10,282 nucleotides of DNA from Candidatus Neomicrothrix sp. UBA881 (lineage in GTDB: Bacteria > Actinomycetota > Acidimicrobiia > Acidimicrobiales > MedAcidi-G1): assembly GCA_002294285.1 (NCBI GenBank), contig DBFL01000054.1, positions 13,160 to 23,441 of the forward strand. Direction: 5' to 3'. Both the position numbers and the translations under genes were made by a program. This document shows, piece by piece, positions 7,149 through 10,282 of the stretch. The notes beneath the pieces were generated by a model. The model searched no databases, was not told the DNA's origin, and saw only the letters and a program-made list of their open reading frames with translations. The first letter of the stretch is position 1. Each line of letters begins with the position of its first letter.

Positions 7149-7970
7149 CTAGTTGAACAAGTTTGCTTTAAATGGTTCATTGTCTTTTCTTGTTTCTTTG
7201 GGATTTATAAACCATTCAGTCCCAAACACTGCACTGAATTGTTCATCTGAAATCTTAAGAAAGAAAGAATCCTCATCTATTTGGCTCTGGTGCGCTGAAA
7301 TGGAATCTTTTTTCTTGTCAATAAAGTCAGAGACATCTATGGCGTGCGTAATTTCAGATTCAGCAGATCCGAAAGACCCTTCCTCTGCTCTCTTTTTTCT
7401 TTCTTCAAGGTCCTCTCCAACTCCGGCTAATCCTGTATCTGGTGTTTCTCTCATTGCAAGTTCAATTGTTTTCTTTATCGCGTCCCTGTTAAGAGTCGTC
7501 CATCTTATTTCTTCTATTCCGATTTGATCAGACCATAGGGTTCCTACACGGTGAACTTGGATGTGGTCAGGGTGTCCGTAACCACCATTCGGGTCGTAGA
7601 TGACTAAAAGGTCAACTGTTTCACCTTGCAAAAGTTGATCTAAGCGTGAAACAGCTTCTTCTAGGTCAGCTTTCCAAAAACATTCTGGGTTGGATGTTGT
7701 AGGTGAGTCCATCATTCCACTATCCCTATAATCTAGAAATTCAACTCTTTCGACTCCCAACAAATTTGCCGATTTTATAAGTTCTTCGGTGCGTCGTTCT
7801 CCCAGAAGTTCACCTTCTCTAAGAACTCCGGGAACAGGTTCGCCTTCTTCTCCCCGCGTAGCCACCAAGAGAATGACACGATGTCCTGAAGCCGACAAAG
7901 CAGCCATAGTTCCAGCTGTAGAAAGCGCCTCATCATCAGGGTGAGCATGGAAAAAAACTACTGTGGCCAT
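7149..7970 (-). CDS. PIG-L family zinc N-deacetylase/amidase (MshB/Mca-like)
   Basis: A 273-residue member of the GlcNAc-PI de-N-acetylase (PIG-L/LmbE) fold. The AHPDDE motif is at residues 9-14, giving zinc ligands His10 and Asp13 and general base Asp12; the second motif GYGHPDHIQVH is at 130-140, with His136 as third zinc ligand and His133 beside it, aligned to MshB His147 and His144. DYRDSGM at 80-86 is the conserved central motif, and ITHAIDVSDFIDKKKDSISAH at 207-227 is the C-terminal substrate-side helix seen in MshB and Mca. In mycothiol-producing actinobacteria such enzymes deacetylate GlcNAc-inositol (MshB) or cleave mycothiol S-conjugates (Mca); other homologues act on unrelated N-acetyl sugars or amides, so the substrate is undetermined. 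The ATG lies 7 bases after the racemase stop with no SD upstream, only A/T-rich sequence, so translation is probably coupled. Family very secure, exact function not. Confidence 0.9.
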   Translation of the reverse strand: MATVVFFHAHPDDEALSTAGTMAALSASGHRVILLVATRGEEGEPVPGVLREGELLGERRTEELIKSANLLGVERVEFLDYRDSGMMDSPTTSNPECFWKADLEEAVSRLDQLLQGETVDLLVIYDPNGGYGHPDHIQVHRVGTLWSDQIGIEEIRWTTLNRDAIKKTIELAMRETPDTGLAGVGEDLEERKKRAEEGSFGSAESEITHAIDVSDFIDKKKDSISAHQSQIDEDSFFLKISDEQFSAVFGTEWFINPKETRKDNEPFKANLFN

Positions 7971-7977
7971 GAATTTT

Positions 7978-9120
7978 TTAAGCTACTGCGCCATTGCTAC
8001 GCAACTCAGCTATCTCGCTCTCCTGAAAGCCAAAATCAGTCAGAACTTCATCACTGTGTTGACCTGGGTGGGCGGGGGGTCTTTCAATTTTTCCTGGCGT
8101 ACGACTAAAACGCGGAGCTGGTGCTGGTTGCACGACACCGGCAACTTGCACAAAAGTTTCCCTTTCCACATTGTGAGGATGCTCAATAGCCTCGTATGCG
8201 GAAAGAACCGGCGCATAGCAAACATCGCTACCAGCGAGTAACTCATCCCACTCTTGTCTGCTTTTTGTGGCAATCAAATCGGCCATTTTCTGTTTTAAAA
8301 TTGGCCATTTTTCTCGGTCGTGCTGCGCTTCGAATTCCTCTTTGTCAAGTTCAAGTTTCTCTAACATTTCCTGATAGAACTGTGGCTCTATCGACCCTAA
8401 AGAAATCCACTCTCCATCTGAGCACTCGTAAACATCATAAAAGTGTGCTCCTGTATCCAGTAGATTCACTCCTCTGCCTTGTTGATGGAAACCGGTTTCC
8501 ATCATTCCGTAGAAAAAGCTCATCAAGCTAGCCGCACCATCAACCATTGCAGCGTCTACCACCTGACCTTTACCAGAATTTCTGGCTTCAATTAGCGCAC
8601 ACACCATTCCGAAAGCGAGGTACATGCCTCCTCCACCAAAATCACCTACAAGGTTCAAAGGTGGAACGGGCCCACTTTCTCTTCGTCCTATATGAGCCAA
8701 AACTCCAGCGAGAGAAATGTAATTTATGTCGTGGCCGGCAGCATTCGCATAGGGTCCCTCTTGGCCCCAACCTGTCATACGTCCATAGACTAAAGCCGGA
8801 TTTTTTTCGAAACAGTCGTCTGGTCCTACTCCTAGTCTTTCCGCTACTCCTGGTCTGAAGCCTTCAAAGAAGATATCTGATTTCTCAACAAGTCTGAGAA
8901 CTGTTTCTCGTCCCTCTGGTTTTTTAAGATCGATACCCACACTTTTTCTTCCACGACTGATTATGTCATTAGGGGGAGAATTTTTATCAAATTCTTTCAC
9001 TGACCCTGCACGATCGATACGTATGACATCTGCACCCATATCAGCAAGCATCATTCCACAAAAAGGGCCTGGACCTATCCCAGCCAGTTCTAAAACTTTC
9101 ACCCCGTCTAAAGCGCCCAT
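7978..9120 (-). CDS. Alpha-methylacyl-CoA racemase (CaiB/BaiF class III CoA-transferase family)
   Basis: A 380-residue class III CoA-transferase-fold protein, closest in pattern to Mycobacterium tuberculosis Mcr (about 360 residues). It begins with VKVLELAGIGPGPF (7-20) and MGADVIRIDR (28-37), then GRKSVGIDLKKPEG (57-70), GFRPGVAERLGVGP (87-100), MTGWGQEGPYA (115-125), GHDINYISLAG (129-139), NLVGDFGGGG (156-165) and GKGQVVDAAMVDG (183-195). The Mcr catalytic residues His126, Asp156 and Glu241 fall at His130, Asp160 and Glu245 with a constant offset of four, so racemase activity is favoured over CoA transfer. The reaction epimerises 2-methylacyl-CoA esters (from branched-chain or sterol side chains) so beta-oxidation can proceed. 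ATG 9120-9118 is preceded by AGGAGA. The gene sits 23 bases after a hydrolase and 7 before the PIG-L gene, suggesting one operon. No truncation; the C-terminus is slightly longer than Mcr. Confidence 0.9.
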   Translation of the reverse strand: MGALDGVKVLELAGIGPGPFCGMMLADMGADVIRIDRAGSVKEFDKNSPPNDIISRGRKSVGIDLKKPEGRETVLRLVEKSDIFFEGFRPGVAERLGVGPDDCFEKNPALVYGRMTGWGQEGPYANAAGHDINYISLAGVLAHIGRRESGPVPPLNLVGDFGGGGMYLAFGMVCALIEARNSGKGQVVDAAMVDGAASLMSFFYGMMETGFHQQGRGVNLLDTGAHFYDVYECSDGEWISLGSIEPQFYQEMLEKLELDKEEFEAQHDREKWPILKQKMADLIATKSRQEWDELLAGSDVCYAPVLSAYEAIEHPHNVERETFVQVAGVVQPAPAPRFSRTPGKIERPPAHPGQHSDEVLTDFGFQESEIAELRSNGAVA

Positions 9121-9125
9121 TTTTG

Positions 9126-9131
9126 TCTCCT
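9126..9131 (-). promoter_or_regulatory. Shine-Dalgarno of the racemase gene
   Basis: AGGAGA (minus strand 9131-9126) lies five bases before the ATG at 9120. It is the only clear SD among the three internal junctions of this operon. Confidence 0.6.
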
Positions 9132-9143
9132 ATTTTTCAACTA

Positions 9144-9971
9144 CTAGTTCTCAGCATTTCTGACATGCTCAATTATCTCACTTGTGATCTTTGGCCAGGA
9201 GCCTGGCGGTAAATCATGTCCCCATCCTTCGATTATGACAAGTTTCGCTCCGGGTATTACTTCTGCTGTACGTTCTCCACCACTTTGATCGACCAAAGTA
9301 TCTGCACTTCCGTGAAGTACAAGTGTAGGGGTTTTAATATTCATGATTATTTTTTCACGGTTACCAGTCGAATTCATCGCTCTCATCTGTCGTTCTTTTG
9401 CTTCGTTATTTTTGTCTGTGCGTTCAGCATATTTTTCAAAAACCTTTAAACAGTATTCATCATCATGCCATTCGGTGCTGGCCCAGATTCGCCTATCAGA
9501 TAAGTCCTTGAGAGCTTGTTCTTGTGGATCAGTTGGCGCGGGAGCAAGCAGTGCCTCTAACGCTTTTCCTTTTGGCATACCGAAACCTGCTTTTCCAGTG
9601 TTTGATGCCATCGAAGTAAGACTGCTGGTTCTGTCCGGATGTTCAGCTGCAAAAATTTGGGCAACCATACCTCCTAATGACAACCCTACGATGTGGGCTT
9701 TCCTTATTGATAGATGATCCAGCAATCCTGCTGCATCAGATGCCATATCTGAAAGTTCATATTCTGTTTCCATTGTTGATGAAAGTCCGCTGTCTCTTTG
9801 GTCGTAACGAATAACGTAAAGACCTTCTTCAGCTAATTTGCTGCAGAAACCCTCTTCCCATAGAAGCAGCTGGCTTCCTAAACCGTGTATCAAAAGAACT
9901 GCAGGTTGATCTGACGAACCAAAAGTCTCGTAACAGATCTCTACTCCTGATGACAAAACAGCCCTGGGCAT
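9144..9971 (-). CDS. Alpha/beta-hydrolase fold protein
   Basis: A 275-residue soluble alpha/beta hydrolase. The oxyanion-hole motif HGLG is at residues 29-32, RYDQRDSGLS at 55-64, the nucleophile elbow GLSLGG at 96-101 with Ser98, the acid in HGSADTLV with Asp224, and the catalytic His252 in GWGHDLP. The full Ser-Asp-His triad is therefore present. A helical cap lies at about 130-205. The D-Q-R-D-x-G-x-S motif is typical of the cluster containing 3-oxoadipate enol-lactonase, esterases and anthracycline methyl-esterase-like (RdmC) proteins; I cannot say which reaction this one performs. The ATG at 9971 has AGAAGGA upstream (9984-9978). It is the first gene of the minus-strand run that continues with the racemase, PIG-L and membrane genes, so a role in hydrolysing an ester or lactone from the same pathway is possible. 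No signal peptide is visible, indicating a cytoplasmic location. Confidence 0.88.
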   Translation of the reverse strand: MPRAVLSSGVEICYETFGSSDQPAVLLIHGLGSQLLLWEEGFCSKLAEEGLYVIRYDQRDSGLSSTMETEYELSDMASDAAGLLDHLSIRKAHIVGLSLGGMVAQIFAAEHPDRTSSLTSMASNTGKAGFGMPKGKALEALLAPAPTDPQEQALKDLSDRRIWASTEWHDDEYCLKVFEKYAERTDKNNEAKERQMRAMNSTGNREKIIMNIKTPTLVLHGSADTLVDQSGGERTAEVIPGAKLVIIEGWGHDLPPGSWPKITSEIIEHVRNAEN

Positions 9972-10054
9972 TTATTTTCCTTCTAAATAGTTTTGAATTA
10001 AGACTATCCGCTGCCCCGTTACCAATTCATTGAAATGGGCAGTAGTTTCGTTAG
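9972..10054. promoter_or_regulatory. Divergent promoter region between the hydrolase operon and the ElaA-like gene
   Basis: An 83-base gap between two divergent genes. It carries the AGAAGGA SD of the hydrolase (9984-9978, minus strand) and an inverted repeat at 10011-10042. For the plus strand, TTACCA (10019-10024) and TAGTTT (10043-10048) form a weak promoter with an 18-base spacer whose -10 ends six bases before the GTG, the arrangement of leaderless actinobacterial transcripts. I found no convincing -35/-10 pair for the minus strand. Confidence 0.4.
10011..10042. repeat. Imperfect inverted repeat in the divergent promoter region
   Basis: CTGCCC (10011-10016) and GGGCAG (10037-10042) are exact reverse complements, enclosing a second short pair CAAT/ATTG (10023-10026 and 10029-10032) whose centre is offset by one base. 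The outer arm lies between the two start codons and could be an operator controlling both directions, or just chance. Confidence 0.35.
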
Positions 10055-10282
10055 GTGAACAAAATTATTGATAAAAATTTTCATGAAATCGATTCATCTA
10101 CTTTTTATGAAATTTTGCGTCTGAGGGTAGATGTTTTTGTGGTTGAGCAGAACTGTCCTTATCCGGAGCTTGATGGACTTGATCTTGCCACGAGCACGAG
10201 GCATATTTGGATCGCCAATAACGATGTGCCGATTTCTTATCTTCGATTGATCAATGAGAATGAAAACACCAACCGAATTAGT
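10055..10282 (+). CDS. ElaA-like GNAT acetyltransferase, N-terminal part
   Basis: An open frame of 76 codons from GTG 10055-10057 that runs off the window end. After MNKIIDKNFHEIDSSTFYEI it reads LRLRVDVFVVEQNCPYPELD at residues 21-40, nearly the ElaA signature L-x-L-R-x-x-VFVVEQ-x-CPY-x-(D/E)-x-D, followed by GLDL and a RHIWI strand at 49-53. ElaA-type proteins are about 150 residues, so roughly the first half is present; the acetyl-CoA-binding motif A (R-x-x-G-x-G) would lie beyond the window. The distance from the start to the conserved LRLR equals that in E. coli ElaA, which supports this GTG. There is no SD, and a TANNNT-type -10 (10043-10048) lies just upstream, so the message may be leaderless. 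It is transcribed divergently from the hydrolase operon. The acceptor of ElaA-family enzymes is not well defined. Family call is firm, and the truncation is only the window edge. Confidence 0.85.
   Translation, partial: MNKIIDKNFHEIDSSTFYEILRLRVDVFVVEQNCPYPELDGLDLATSTRHIWIANNDVPISYLRLINENENTNRIS

Noticed and set aside
7153..7527. 124-codon plus-strand open frame opposite the PIG-L gene
   Set aside because: Its Ser-rich product is the mirror of the Glu/Lys-rich PIG-L C-terminus; there is no SD or domain.
8196..8858. Two plus-strand open frames of 111 and 103 codons opposite the racemase
   Set aside because: They are antisense shadows of a fully conserved racemase; their products are rich in Leu, Arg and His with no motif.
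9343..9717. 124-codon plus-strand open frame opposite the hydrolase
   Set aside because: Antisense to the catalytic core of the hydrolase, with no SD and no recognisable fold.
1..10282. Mobile element, CRISPR array, toxin-antitoxin, phage or defence system
   Set aside because: No transposase or integrase, no repeated spacers, no terminal repeats and no unexplained coding space. All long frames belong to ordinary metabolic or housekeeping families.

Overview
The window looks like a chromosomal stretch from an actinobacterium with a moderately AT-rich genome, and I favour an uncultured (perhaps marine) member of the Acidimicrobiia. The evidence is the gene set: a GTP-type PEP carboxykinase, an Mcr-like alpha-methylacyl-CoA racemase, an MshB/Mca-like PIG-L deacetylase, the FakA-like/recG/rsmD order, and frequent GTG/TTG starts. 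The taxonomy is inferred from protein resemblance recalled from memory, not from a search. I see no mobile element, CRISPR array, RNA gene, phage gene or toxin-antitoxin pair, and no gene-free stretch longer than about 140 bases.

Layout from left to right. (A) Minus-strand operon, bases 4582 down to 1: a DAK2/FakA-like (YloV) protein, then recG, a GNAT acetyltransferase, and the 5' end of rsmD, which runs off the window. The first two junctions are only 8 and 12 bases, with Shine-Dalgarno (SD) motifs lying on or beside the upstream stop codon. (B) A 141-base divergent intergenic region (4583-4723) with two hairpins, one of which displays the SD of the FakA-like gene in its loop. (C) Plus-strand pair: a TTG-initiated 74-residue cold-shock-like protein followed after one base by pckG. 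(D) Minus-strand operon, bases 9971 down to 6759: an alpha/beta hydrolase, an alpha-methylacyl-CoA racemase-type CaiB/BaiF protein, a PIG-L deacetylase, and a four-helix membrane protein of unknown function. Its last stop codon abuts the pckG stop, forming the palindrome TGATCA. (E) An 83-base divergent region, then the 5' end of an ElaA-like acetyltransferase on the plus strand, cut by the window end.

How the genes may work together: operon A mixes housekeeping functions (DNA repair, 16S rRNA methylation) with fatty-acid phosphorylation. The C pair joins central carbon metabolism (oxaloacetate to PEP) to a small OB-fold protein that may be regulatory. Operon D suggests branched-chain or sterol-type acyl-CoA handling (racemase plus hydrolase) next to amidase or thiol chemistry (PIG-L), but no shared pathway can be proved from sequence alone. 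Nothing here is a clear new biological system. The best leads are the FakA-like leader hairpin, the cold-shock-like/pckG coupling, and the unknown membrane protein in operon D.
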